From positions 807,256 through 871,255 of the forward strand of contig NW_004450324.1 in the NCBI RefSeq assembly GCF_000321225.1: 64,000 bases of DNA. The letters run 5' to 3'. The notes under the pieces were generated by a model. That model was not told where the DNA came from. It made no database searches and was given only the letters and a program-made list of their open reading frames with translations. Origin of the DNA: Odobenus rosmarus divergens. Lineage: Eukaryota > Chordata > Mammalia > Carnivora > Odobenidae. Below are positions 13,436 through 24,193 of the stretch, in pieces. How positions within the stretch are numbered: position 1 is the first letter of the stretch; every line of letters begins with the position of its first letter. The position numbers were made by a program, and so were the translations under genes.

Positions 13436-13685
13436 ATTGTTGAAGGCCAGAGTGAGGCGCACTTAGGAAAGGATTAGGTCAGGCAAGGAGAGAGAAAAAA
13501 TAAGAGCATTTGAGAAAATGGAAGAATTAACAAGAAAGAACAGATCCGGATTTGTCTCTAATATGTGCACAAAGCCATTGGAGAAGCTATATGTGTTTAT
13601 TTGACTTGGATTTCTGTTAATTTAAAACTTTTAAAAAATCATTTATCTCTCCTTACACAAGGCTTCCTCTGGCGGGTAGAGTCTG

Positions 13686-13698
13686 AGGTCATTGACTG
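13686..13698 (+). promoter_or_regulatory. possible distal IR-1-like nuclear receptor site
   Basis: AGGTCA-T-TGACTG has a perfect first half-site and a second half-site matching at four of six bases, with the one-base spacing of an FXR site. It lies about 510 bases before exon 1. A further GGGTCA half-site follows at 13716-13721. Such motifs occur by chance, so this is only a candidate. Confidence 0.35.
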
Positions 13699-13959
13699 TG
13701 GAGGCCGGGGTGCAAGGGTCATGTGAGCACGCAGAGTTTTGAGCAAAAGGCTGTTTCAGGTGCTCTTCCCGGTTATCTATCTCCAAGCAATAGGAATATC
13801 AGGGCCTGCAACGTAAGGATTTTCCAAGAGTAATATTTCAAATTGAGGGGAAAAGTCTCCAGGTTTTTCAATTTTGGTCTAGTCATGTTTTACAGTCACT
13901 TCTTAAGACCAAGGGCTTATGATAAGAAGGGGTGGAGGGAGCCAAAATCACAGCGCTCT

Positions 13960-14205
13960 TGAGGGTGGGGAGGGGCGGGCCGTGCCAGGGTCTGCGTCTC
14001 CTTTCAAGGGAATCTACACCTTCCAAAGCCTGTTGGCGCCCCCAGATGGCTTCCCAAGCACACTGGTGTTTGGGGTTATTGTTTCCAGTGTGCTCAACCT
14101 TTCCTCAGATGTCACTGAACTGTGCTTGGGTTGGCCTTCGGGGCATTGACCTGTCAGCAAATAGATAATGTTTTCAAAAAAGCTTGAATTCTGTTCAGTG
14201 TTTTA
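13960..14205 (+). promoter_or_regulatory. ABCB11: ABCB11 proximal promoter region
   Basis: This is the sequence immediately before exon 1. It contains a GC-box-like GGGGCGGG at about 13973-13980 and an IR-1 nuclear receptor site at 14140-14152. A TGGCCTT stretch at 14132-14138 resembles the reverse of an LRH-1 half-site. No strong TATA box sits at the expected distance; GATAATG near 14164 is only a weak candidate, and TTTATAA at 14203-14209 overlaps the inferred mRNA start. Promoter extent is inferred from the exon 1 alignment, not from transcript data. Confidence 0.7.
14140..14152 (+). promoter_or_regulatory. ABCB11: IR-1 FXR/RXR response element
   Basis: GGGGCA-T-TGACCT is an inverted repeat of two nuclear-receptor half-sites separated by one base, about 54-66 bases before the inferred start of exon 1. 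The second half-site is a perfect TGACCT and the first differs from AGGTCA at two positions. FXR/RXR heterodimers bind IR-1 elements, and FXR activation of BSEP through a proximal promoter IR-1 is established in human and rodents. That this copy works is inferred from motif and position. Confidence 0.85.
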
Positions 14206-14302
14206 TAATGATGAAAACTGAAGTTGGAAAAGATTGTAAAACCTTTGACTCTCCACAGTAGAGTCTCTTGTTTCTCTAGCTTCCTCAAGTTCACGCTCGC
14301 AG
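14206..14302 (+). other. ABCB11: ABCB11 exon 1 (non-coding 5' UTR)
   Basis: The stretch beginning TAATGATGAAAACTG aligns closely with the recalled start of the human ABCB11 mRNA and ends in CTCGCAG followed by a strong gtaagtga donor. It holds no start codon that opens the pump frame; the ATG in exon 2 does. The exact 5' end is taken from the human alignment and may be off by several bases. Confidence 0.85.
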
Positions 14303-14561
14303 GTAAGTGACTTCTACTCTCTATAGCCCTGAGGACTACATTCTGCAAGTCCATGTCCTCTAGCTTCTACTTTGTGGGGTGTTGTGTTTCTGGTTCACTA
14401 AAGGCTGTCCTCTTGTCATGCGATAAACAATACTGTAATGCTTGGATAGGAACTTGCAGAGTACACTGATAATTTCATAATATGATGTACAATACAGATG
14501 GCTCTTGGTTGCTGTCTCATTTATAGCAATACTACTTTATGCATCAGCTGTCTTGAGAATC

Positions 14562-14584
14562 TGTGTGTGTGTGTGTGTGTGTGC
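14562..14584. repeat. (GT)n microsatellite
   Basis: A GT run in early intron 1, followed by imperfect GTG-rich sequence to about 14610. Confidence 0.9.
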
Positions 14585-15149
14585 GTGTGGTGTATGGGGT
14601 GTGTGGTGTGAATGGGTGAACGGATCGAATCATCTGCCCAAAGTAAAAAAGCTAGTGAACTTCTAAATCTTGGTTTTATGAAAGCACAATGCTATTTGCA
14701 CAGATAACCACAAATCCCATCCCAGAAAGCTGGTGCTGGTTTAATAGAGAACTATACCGGCTTTCTCTTTTCTCCAACACCATGCTCATTTCCTCATTCT
14801 CCCAGTTTTCAATAATTTAGATACTAAAAAATAAGAGCTCTGGATGCATGGCTAGAGGGGGGAAAGGTTGATTTCTAGAATCTAATTTCCCTTTTTAGGT
14901 TTCCCTAGCTAGTAGAAATCACATGTTGTTGATGATTTAAACACATCGATCAAATATGGAATGATATCTGGGAATAAAGTGTGCTATTTCCAAGTGTTTT
15001 GAGGGAAGACCAGCTTACTAGACATATTAGAGACAAATCATAATGACTGCACCCCAAACTCTTAATATTGGGATGTAATAGTGGTTATCATTAAACTTGT
15101 AAAGTATTAACTTATTTATAGGCTCTTGTTTAATAGTTCTTTCTGTGTG

Positions 15150-15370
15150 CAGCCACACCCCCACCTCAGCCCCACATGCCCCTACCCCTCCAGACTTGGG
15201 TACCCTCCTCCTCTGCTCTGTAACCCTCTGCTGTTATCTCCGGAGACCCCATTTCCCTGCCTGGGAGTTACTGTTTACATGCCCTGCCCCCCCCCCCACT
15301 TGATTGTAAGGCCCTTGAATAATTTGTGTGTCCTCCTACTAACAGTAATGGCGACAAATATTTGCTGATG
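15150..15370 (+). repeat. possible L2 relic
   Basis: C-rich sequence followed by GATTGTAAGGCCCTTGAATA and CAAATATTTGCTGATGAA, which resembles an L2 3' end. A run of nine C bases lies at about 15290. Confidence 0.45.
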
Positions 15371-16639
15371 AACGCTGGAAGTAGATTAGGAAGTAATGTA
15401 GGGAAAAAAAAAAAACCCTGCTCACTCCATGGTTTTAAAAGACACTGAAATTGCTAAAAAAAAATAAAAAGAAAAAAATGCCTAAGTTCCATTGCAAGAA
15501 TTAAGTGTTAGAGTTGGGTGTTGCTTTGTGCCGATGGGAAAACTATGGGTCTAAAGACCAGGAAAAGCTGGGAGTGGCGTTGACCTTAAACTCTTTTGTT
15601 TGAGAGCAATTCTTTAGTCCTCCATTTCATTTCATTCCCTTGCCCATCAGCTGCAGCCCTCGGGGCTAAAGGGGCCTCATCTTTATCCTAGCCTATCTTC
15701 CACATTGTCGACACACACTATCACGCTACAACCGGCTTGTCTGCAAGGCAGTAGTTTTCTATTTTTCTTGCTTCTTAGCATAAACTAATATTTCTTTCCT
15801 CCTTTTAATGATCCTTGGGAGAAACAAATCATTTGCTGGGTTTAATAATATCAAAAGTGTGCTACCTGCATTTCTACATGTCAGCAGTGAAAGGCATTGT
15901 CAGGGCTTAAAAAAAAAATCAGAATTTGTGGCTTAGGAGGTGACTTTCAAATTCAAAAGGACCAGGAGCAGTTCTGCTTGTCTCTCTGAGCAGTCCAGGG
16001 AAGGGGGAGCGTGTGGTGCTGGCAGCTTTGAGAGCTTTTACAAAAGGAAAGGCCTCACAAGAGAAAAGCCAAGGAGAATATTCACAGCGTGCTGTGGGGT
16101 GGGGTGAAGGCCACTCCACCCCTGAGCCTGGTCTTGTACCCCTCACTATCCCTCCAGCACCTCAGTGGCTGGTAGGGCATTTAGATCTTCCTTATTACCT
16201 TGGTCTGGATGAGACAAACCTCAGCCTCTTCCTCCTGAATTCCGTAGAAGCAAGATCAACATGTTTCAGAGATAGTATTCGGGAGAAAATGAGATGGAAA
16301 GCAGAACAAATCTCCCCAGAGACAACTGAAAACATGAAACACTGGTAGAGTAGAGAACTGACAAGAGCTTAAAGTGACAGGAGCTGGGCACTGATGGCTT
16401 AGCTGTGGGGCACCACAAGCCTATTTCATTTGGTCGCTTCAGGCCTATCTGCCCGGGAGACAGATGAACTGTGTGGTCCGTGCCCTGCTAAATGAGGGTG
16501 CCTGCTGCCTGGCCTGGCAGAATGTTTCACCCTTCCCAACCAGATTTCCTAGTCCCTCTGTGTGTGGGCTCTCAAGTTCCAAGCCTTATCAGAGCATTGG
16601 CTTTTTTTTTTAACAAGTGTAAAAATGATCATATATTTA

Positions 16640-17095
16640 TCTTGCCTAAAAGTCCTTATTAGTTCCCTTGCCATTGGGATAAGGTCCCAAGTCCTCAGCG
16701 TTGAAGATGAGGCCCCGAGGAATCCAGCAACCACATCCTTCAGAGATGTCCATCCACTTTCCCTCACACTCACTGGACATTCTTCTGTCCTTGAGCCTAT
16801 GTGCTCTCTCTGGGGTCTGGGTCTTTTCATGTGCTCTTCCCTGGCTGGGAGGCTTTTCTCTCTCCTGTTTCCTTGGCTAACTCACCCTCATCTCCTATGT
16901 CCCATGCTGAAAATGCATTGGCTCCAAAGCCTCCCCCAGCTCTCTAGACCAGGGCAGGGCCTCTGCTTGAGGATCTAGGAGATGCCCATGCTCTCCCTTC
17001 ACTCACAATCACCATGCTTGTCATTTCTTATGTGGCACCTGTCTTCCCTGCCACACTGTAAGTTCCCCAAGGACAGGGCAGGTTGGAGGGCTGGT
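16640..17095 (+). repeat. L2 relic
   Basis: Contains GGGATAAGGTCCCAAGTCCT and CTGTAAGTTCCCCAAGGACA in the order seen in LINE2 3' regions. No conserved coding frame. Confidence 0.65.
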
Positions 17096-17179
17096 GCTCC
17101 ATATGATTTTTAGGTTGGGTAAATCAGGCAATATTTCTCCCCAGGCACCAAGCTGTCCTGAACTGACCTCATAATAGAC

Positions 17180-17390
17180 GAGTCAGCAAACAGTTTCTGC
17201 AGAAGGCTGGAAAATAAATGGTTTAAGCATTGGTGGGTGGGTGGGGGGACGTAAGTATAGTCTCTATCACAGCTACTCAACTCCTCCATTGTAGCACAAG
17301 AACAGCCAAAGACAAAATTAAAACTAATAGACATGATTGAGTTCCAATAAAGCTTTATTTACAAAAACAGGCAGTGGGCCAAATGCTCCT
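17180..17390 (+). mobile_element. old MER-type DNA repeat
   Basis: Reads GTCAGCAAACAGTTTCTGCA, then ACTACTCAACTCCTCCATTG-like sequence and AATAAAGCTTTATTTACAAA. The same family appears reversed at 53727-53935. I recognise the widespread mammalian repeat but cannot name its family with certainty. Confidence 0.65.
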
Positions 17391-17457
17391 ATTATATTTG
17401 TATCTTCAGCCTGGAAGGATTCCACCTTCTGGAAGAACTATTTTCACCGCTGACCTG

Positions 17458-18116
17458 TTTTTTTTTTTTTTTTTTTCCTCTCTCTTCTTTCCTTCCTTCC
17501 TTCTTTCCTCCCTCCCCCTCCCCCCTCATTTCTTTCTTTCTTTCTTTCNNNNNNNNNNNNNNNNNNNNNNNNNNNNNNNNNNNNNNNNNNNNNNNNNNNN
17601 NNNNNNNNNNNNNNNNNNNNNNNNNNNNNNNNNNNNNNNNNNNNNNNNNNNNNNNNNNNNNNNNNNNNNNNNNNNNNNNNNNNNNNNNNNNNNNNNNNNN
17701 NNNNNNNNNNNNNNNNNNNNNNNNNNNNNNNNNNNNNNNNNNNNNNNNNNNNNNNNNNNNNNNNNNNNNNNNNNNNNNNNNNNNNNNNNNNNNNNNNNNN
17801 NNNNNNNNNNNNNNNNNNNNNNNNNNNNNNNNNNNNNNNNNNNNNNNNNNNNNNNNNNNNNNNNNNNNNNNNNNNNNNNNNNNNNNNNNNNNNNNNNNNN
17901 NNNNNNNNNNNNNNNNNNNNNNNNNNNNNNNNNNNNNNNNNNNNNNNNNNNNNNNNNNNNNNNNNNNNNNNNNNNNNNNNNNNNNNNNNNNNNNNNNNTT
18001 TCTTTCTTTCTTTTTTCTTTCTTTCTTTCTTCCTTCCTTCCTTCCTTCCTTCCTTCCTTCCTTCCTTCCTTTCCTTCTTTCTTTCTTTCTTTTCTCTCTT
18101 CTTTCTTTCTCTTTTT
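17458..18116. repeat. pyrimidine tetranucleotide repeat (TTTC/TTCC)n with gap
   Basis: A T run followed by CTTTC and CTTCC units, interrupted by an assembly gap; the repeat resumes on the far side as TTTC then CTTCC. True length is unknown. Confidence 0.95.
17549..17998. other. assembly gap (450 N)
   Basis: All N. The open frame drawn across it is an artefact. Confidence 0.99.
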
Positions 18117-20189
18117 CAGCTCTCCTGCAGCATCAATAGCCAGACTGGTATCTTGAAGTCACACTTAGCAGCTTTGATGTAATGGTCCATGGTGGACACT
18201 GACATTTTGTATTCTTTGGATTTTTGGTTTGTCCCTGATATGGCTTATAGAACTTTATCTCATCTAATTTTGACAGCCTCAAGTCCTCCATGGAACTGCT
18301 TATTTATCCCCTTTCTGAGGTTTGTCAGTGTGCTAGGTTCTGTCAGGCAACCCATCCAGGTGTTACTTTCTGACTTCTCTCTCTCCTCCCCAGTAGTGGT
18401 CTTCCAGAATATTGTTGCTAGTTTTCTAAAGTAGAATTATCTGTGATGTGTCTACCAGTAAAGGTCAGGAGACTGTCCTCTGTGTTGATAAGATTACACA
18501 TCTTATCAAAGAAAAGAAAACTTCAACCCTGGGTAGTTAAACAGAACTACAGATAGTCTGCACATAGACCACATGCCATTTAGCAAAGAGGGACGACGGT
18601 GCTGGCATGGACAATTAAAAATTCTTGGGGTATTCCACAATTAGGTGGCCAAAGTCTGCCAGTCAGTGCTTAGAAATCTTGGTTTCTGACTTTCAACTCC
18701 TAGATTTTCTAAGTTTATTGAAAGACCATCTTCCTGGAAGACTTGAAAGTTCTCAATCTGTTTCCAAAGAGATTTTTTTGCAGATTAAAATCATTTACTT
18801 TATGAAAACGCAGAGTGAAAAGAAAATAGCATGGTAACTTATTTTCAATTCTGAGTTCTTTTGTGTGGTTAAAGTAAAATTTTGTTATTGTAAATTGTTG
18901 GGAAACCTTAATTAAAGCTTCCTGCAATGTGTGATCCCCAAGAACCCTTCACACACTTTAGGAAGCTCAAGAACAAAATTGTTAGCTTAGGTACTATAGA
19001 TAACAGCTGAGAGAGTAGAATTAGATGACATTACATCTGCTGATATTGATGGGGAAATGATGTGACAAAACACCATAGCACGCTTAAATGGTGGAATGTA
19101 CCTGGTGAGGAGGAGACACATTCTTGCGACCCTGTGAAACAAACCTGTTTATCACTGAAAACTAGATTCCCACTCTGTTTCCAGGGTTTCAGAAACTATC
19201 AGAGATACTTTCCAGCATCTGTTATGTTTCCCGGGATCTCATCTAATAAAAAGGGAACTAACCAGTGGAAGAACACATGGTCTAATGATATACCAGAATT
19301 TCATTCTATGCTTATAATGATATGAGGCAATTCAACTAACATCTGGAAACATCGCCTTTCCGGGAAAATATCATAAGCAAGGCTTTTGCTTATTCGTTCT
19401 AGTAATTTTTGTATCTCATTGCACTTTCCCAGATTGAACATTATAAAATTGCCACTGTCTTTGTGGATGCAGCAAGTCATAAACTTTTTCAACACCATGG
19501 CCTTCAAAAGTCATCACTGCCATTTCTGAGCTGGGCAGAGATAAGGGAACTAGCTCCAGTTTCTGACTGAGCAACCAACTGAAGGGCCAGGAACGAGCAG
19601 CTCTGATGTCCAAGGGCAGGAAAGGATGGATGTCCCAGCTAAAGTAAAAGAGCAAATTCATCCTTTCCTGACTTCAAAAAAATTAACTTTTTACTCAGAT
19701 GTATTTGACATATAACATTTTATAATTTTAAGGTATACAATTTGTTGCTTTGATACATTTATATATGGCAATATAATCACCACCCTAGCTTTAACTAACA
19801 CCTCTATTATGTGACATAATTGTCATTTCTTTTTTGTGGTAAGAACGTTTAAGATATAGCCTCTTAGCAATTTTGAAGTATACAATGTGGTATTGTTGAC
19901 TATAATCACTATGTTGTGCATTAGATTTCCAGAACATACTCATCTTCTAGTTGCAAGTTTGTATCCTTTAACATCTTCCCAATCCCTCCACCCCTCAACC
20001 TCTGGTAACCACTATTCTACTATTTCTATGAGTTCAGCTTTTTTAGGTTCCACGTACAGGCGATATCATAAATATTTGTCTTTCTCTGTCTGGTTTATCT
20101 CATTAAACATAATGCCCTCAAGGTCCATCCATGTTGTCACAAATAACAGGATTTCCTTCTTTCTTATTGCTGAGTAATATTCCATTGTA

Positions 20190-20252
20190 TATATGTGTAT
20201 ATGTGTGTGTGTGTGTATATATATGTATATAGTTTTTTATATATTCTATATA

Positions 20253-20283
<31 letters not shown>

Positions 20284-20285
20284 GC
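20190..20285. repeat. TG/TA microsatellite
   Basis: Two TG runs with alternating TATA blocks inside the L1 relic. Confidence 0.9.
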
Positions 20286-20489
20286 CACATCTTTTTTATC
20301 CATTCATCCATTGATGGGCACTTAGGTTTTTTCTCTGTCTTGGCCATCGTGAATAATGCTGCGATAAACACAGGAGTGCAGTTATCTCTTCAATATCCTA
20401 TTTTTTTTTCCGATATCCTATTTTAATTTCTTTCAGCTTTATATCCATAAGTAGGATTGCTGGATCATATGATAGCTGTATTTTTTATT

Positions 20490-20682
20490 ATTATTTTTTA
20501 AAGATTTTATTTATTTATTTGAGAAAGAAAGAGAGAGAGAGAGAGCACGAGCAGGGGCAAAGGGAGAAGCAGAGGGAGAAGCAGACTCCCCGCTAAGCAG
20601 GGAGCCTGATGTGGGACTCGATCCCAGGACCCTGGGATCATGACCTGAGCCGACGCTTAACCGACTGAGCCATGCAGGCACA
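20490..20682 (-). repeat. CanSINE (first of nested pair)
   Basis: A reversed SINE with a GA-rich block and a head ending GAGCCATGCAGGCACA. It sits in the L1 relic at a CTGTATTTT target. Confidence 0.9.
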
Positions 20683-20696
20683 CTTGTATTTTATTT

Positions 20697-20897
20697 TATT
20701 TTTAAAAAGATTTTATTTATTTATTTTGACAGAGAGAGAGACAGCGAGAGAGGGAACACCAGCAGGAGGGGGAGTGGGAGAGGGAGAAGCAGGCTTCCCG
20801 CCGAGCAAGGAGCCCGATGTAGGGCTTGATCTCAGGACCCTGGGATCATGACCTGAGCCAAAGGCAGGTGCTTAACGACTGAGCCACCCAGGCGCCC
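20697..20897 (-). repeat. CanSINE (second of nested pair)
   Basis: A reversed SINE with exact duplication CTTGTATTTTATTT at 20683-20696 and 20898-20911. Its left target copy overlaps the duplication of the neighbouring SINE. Confidence 0.94.
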
Positions 20898-22094
20898 CTT
20901 GTATTTTATTTCATAAGGAACCTCCATACTGATTTCCATAGTGGCTAAACCAGTTTATATTCCCATCAACAGGGCACGAAGTTTCCCTTTTCTCCACATG
21001 GTTATCAACACTGGTTATTTCTTGTCTTCTTAATGATAGCCATTCTAACAGATACGAGGTGATATGTCATTATGGTTTTGATATGGGTTTTCCTGATGAT
21101 TAGTGATGTTGAGCATCTTTTCATGTACCTGTTGGCCATTTTGATGTCTTCTTTAGAAAAATGTCTATTTAGTTTCTCTGCCTCTTTGCTTTATTCAGGC
21201 CTTCAAAGGATTGAATGAATAATGCCCACCTGCACTGGTCAGGACAGTATTCTACAGATTCAACTGTTAATCTCCTCTGGAAACACCATCACAGCCATAC
21301 CCAGAAATAATGCTTTACCAGCTATCTGGGCATCCCTTAGTTCACTCAAATTGATACATAAAATTAACCATCCCACCAACCTCAGACAAACTCACTCTGA
21401 AACCAGGATAAAAATGAAACAAAGCAAGTCCAATCCATAATTTTGCCCAAGCACAGGCAAAAACAAGGTCGTTGCGCAACCCCCCAAAATACCAAACATC
21501 CCTCTCTCTTGCTATGAGTGACTACTTCTGCACCCGATCATGAAATTGCTCTGGTTTTCTGACAGCATCCAATTTGGAGCAAACCCCCACTTTCTTGGAT
21601 CCTCTTCCAAATCACCTAACTGAAGTCCAATTCCTATAAAGATGTTCTTTCTAACACCCTCTTACTGAGGCCCCCATGATCTCCACCACATGTTCTTCCT
21701 CCCTGCAATAAGTACTAAATCCAGATTGTTCAACTACAGTTGTGCTCCCAGTAGTCTTTGGCTGAAGGGCACTTTCAGTGCTACGGGGATGGAAATCCAT
21801 GTTATAGATGAATTTTTGTGTTTGAGAATATTACTCTTTAATAGTAAAATAGAGATCCCAAAAATCATTGCATACCGAAAGAAACGAAATGTAAGCAAAC
21901 CCAGTGTGAAAGCAAGTGTACAGAATTGCGGAGGGCACAGAGAGGGAAAATGAAGAGAGTAGGTTGGTTGATCATCAGTCTCCTCCTTGATAGAGGGTGA
22001 GTTACTGCAAGTGACCCCAGAGGGAGGGGTAGGAAGACAGTTTCTAGGCTTGAAGCCCAAAAGGAATGTTAGCCATTTTCTCCCTTTGTGCCAA

Positions 22095-22225
22095 CTGATG
22101 TGCAGACACAGTTTCATGTCATTCTCACACTAGTCCTGCAAGGCAGATTTTATCACCGTCACCACCACTGACTTGAATGATGGAGAATCCAGGGCCTGGA
22201 GAGAGGTTAAAAAACATATGCAACA
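22095..22225 (-). repeat. MIR-like relic
   Basis: Reversed MIR pattern: CATTCTCACACTAGTCCTGC, AGGCAGATTTTATCACC and GGCCTGGAGAGAGGTTAAA. Confidence 0.6.
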
Positions 22226-23004
22226 ACATGGAGAGAATCCAGAGGGTCTGTGAGACTCTGAAGTTCATGGACAAGACACTACACCACTGGCCTCTAAGTG
22301 CTGTCAAATATTTGCACACCAGTGGAAAGAAACCTTTTTTAAATGAGGAGCTAAGCCAGGAAAAAAACCATTGAATACTGAATTTTTTTTTAAAGTCTTC
22401 TTTTAAAGTTAGATGTAATAGTACAACTATTGTTAAAGTATTCTTATTTTCTCATTATCCAAGTATTTCTTTTCCTTTTGAAAAATAAATTTTTGGTTAA
22501 AATTTCAAAAATGATATGACCCGAGAGCACTGCATTCTCTAATGTAATACTGCTATAGTGAATAAATTTTGTTGTTGAATAAAAGAATTTTGAATCTAGT
22601 TGATGTACTTTTTAAAATTTTACTGACCTCCTAAATTGCTTAATGAAATGTTATTTCTCACTCTACTTCTTAATATTGAGTTTATTTTTTAAAATTTATT
22701 TTTTATAAATCATGTTGATTGGTACTATTATGTTGATAGTACCTTTGATAAGATGTAATGAGAAGGGTACTTTACATCTGTGGTTTTCCTCCCCAAAATA
22801 TACAACGCCTGTCTAATCCTGAGAAAAGTCCTGAGAAAAATATCAGATAAGTCCCATTTTAGGGGACAGTCTACAAAATAACTGCTCAATACTCCTCAAA
22901 ACTGTCAAGGAAAACAAGGAACGTCTGAGAAATGGTGAGAGCCAAGAGGAGCTTAAGGAGATATAATGACTTAATATAATGTTTTCCCTCTACATCTTTG
23001 CAAT

Positions 23005-23405
23005 ACTTTGTACTACTAGATATTGAATCTTTGCCAGGATTTCAGTGAATGGTTTTAGTATTTGTTGCTGATCATTACCCAAAACCTGTTCATTGGAGTT
23101 GTAAATAATGATTTCTCTAATTTTATGGGGTTTTAGAAATCAGCAATGGATATTGATTTTTATTGAATACCTTTTCTGCATCTATCAAAATGATCAAATT
23201 TTTCAGTAAATGATTATTGCATTCTGGGATCAACATTGCTCATTATATTTTGTTCATGAGCTGCTGAATTATACTTAATGTATGTAGCAATTTTAAATCT
23301 ATTTTCAAAAAGTAATCATAATTCTTATTTTTTCTTATAACATTCTTGTTTGTTTCAATGTCAAGGTTATATTTGTTTTATAAAATGAGTTGAATAGCTC
23401 TTCCC
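23005..23405 (-). mobile_element. degraded L1 ORF2 fragment
   Basis: Contains CCTTTTCTGCATCTATCAAA and GATCA followed later by TTTATAAAATGAGTTGAATA, matching reversed L1 reverse-transcriptase sequence. Heavily decayed. Confidence 0.65.
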
Positions 23406-23566
23406 CTGGTCCACGTGGGACTTAGCATATCCTCAATCTTGAAGATGCATTTACAAAGGAGCACTGCAGGTTACTCATCAGTGTTAAGTGTCGTTCTTCC
23501 AGACACTGACCCAAGAATGTCACCAGTTGATTGTGCAGCTCTAGTGGTTTTTATTTTTACTCATGA

Positions 23567-23632
23567 AAGGAGGGAAGGAAGGAAGGAAGGAAGGAAGTAT
23601 GGAAGGGAGGATGGAAGGGAGGATGGTAGGAT
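23567..23632. repeat. (GGAA)n repeat
   Basis: GGAA units, becoming GGAAGGGAGGAT, about 250 bases before exon 2. Confidence 0.92.
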
Positions 23633-23885
23633 AGACAAGCAGAAAGGACAAACAAGTAAAAAGTAACTATCCATTCATCAACTAGAGAAAGCCATATCAA
23701 TGGTTTGGCTTTATCTTTCCTAATAATTAGACTCATGGAGTTATTGACCAATTAAAAAATCTGCTTTTTAGTGAAGATTGAAATTGTTAGTGAAAGTTAT
23801 TTCTTGTACCAAACTGTTCTTTCATTTGACTACTTTGTTTAAAGAAGAGAAAAGAAATAATTGCAATGGTTATTTTATTTTATAG

Positions 23886-23988
23886 GGTTATTGACTGCAG
23901 ATTGCAGTCACCATGTCTGACTCAGTAATTCTTCGCAGTGTGAAGAAATTTGGAGAGGACAATTATGGTTTAGAGTCAGAAAGATTCC
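23886..23988 (+). CDS. ABCB11: ABCB11 exon 2: 5' UTR end, start codon, N-terminus (codons 1-25)
   Basis: After a tttatag acceptor come 27 bases of 5' UTR, then the ATG at 23913-23915 in a CACCATG Kozak context. It encodes MSDSVILRSVKKFGEDNYGL and five more residues, nearly identical to the human N-terminus. The exon ends with one base of codon 26, followed by gtaagtgg. No upstream in-frame ATG competes within exons 1-2. This part is cytosolic and outside the membrane domain. Confidence 0.96.
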
Positions 23989-24193
23989 GTAAGTGGCCTT
24001 TTTCCTCTTACTGTCTCATATAAAAAGAGGTTAGACAAGCTAGTGAACTTTCAAGGGGCAGAAGAAAACCAACAATAATATGGAGAACAATTACTGGATG
24101 CATTTCTTACCCACAAATGGGTGGTTCTCTCCAGAATCAATGTAATGGAATGTTTGAAAATGATAGGAAAAACACATGATGTGTGGGTGAATG

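Larger units (their letters stand above)
1..14205. other. intergenic region upstream of ABCB11
   Basis: No functional coding gene was found. The region carries CanSINEs, two MLT1 LTR fragments, L2 and MIR relics, a MER5A copy and the ATP5MG retropseudogene, each listed separately. Stretches in which I recognise nothing are 1175-1982, 2747-3739, 5136-5841, 6321-9955 (apart from a CA repeat), 12123-12863 and 13436-13959. Human synteny would place DHRS9 further upstream in divergent orientation, but no part of it was recognised here. Confidence 0.8.
19685..21195 (-). mobile_element. L1 3' part, interrupted by CanSINEs
   Basis: Reversed ORF2 end and 3' UTR of a mammalian L1: AGTAATATTCCATTGTATAT, CCACTATTCTACTATTTCTA and, after the SINEs, GATGTTGAGCATCTTTTCAT. 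Many stops; inactive. It is also interrupted by a TG/TA repeat at 20190-20285. Confidence 0.88.
14303..23885 (+). other. ABCB11: ABCB11 intron 1
   Basis: A 9.6 kb intron between the non-coding exon and the start-codon exon. It contains L2 relics, a MER-type DNA transposon relic at 17180-17390, a pyrimidine repeat with an assembly gap, an L1 fragment cut by two CanSINEs (19685-21195), a second degraded L1 (about 23005-23405) and a GGAA repeat. Nothing was recognised in 15371-16639, 18117-19684, 21196-22094 or 22226-23004 apart from a GATA hairpin at 18485-18509. Confidence 0.85.

Noticed and set aside
14203..14209. TTTATAA as the ABCB11 TATA box
   Set aside because: It overlaps the mRNA start inferred from the human transcript, so it is too close to serve as the TATA box unless the true start is about 25-30 bases downstream.
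16562..16978. 138-codon frame on the + strand
   Set aside because: It lies over an L2 relic and shows no recognisable domain; consistent with chance.
17374..18156. 260-codon frame on the + strand
   Set aside because: Almost all of it is assembly gap and pyrimidine repeat.
21734..22117. 127-codon frame on the - strand
   Set aside because: No recognisable domain or conserved motif, and no splice or promoter context.
23567..23632. Regular short repeats as a CRISPR-like array
   Set aside because: Simple GGAA microsatellite without spacers, in a mammalian intron.
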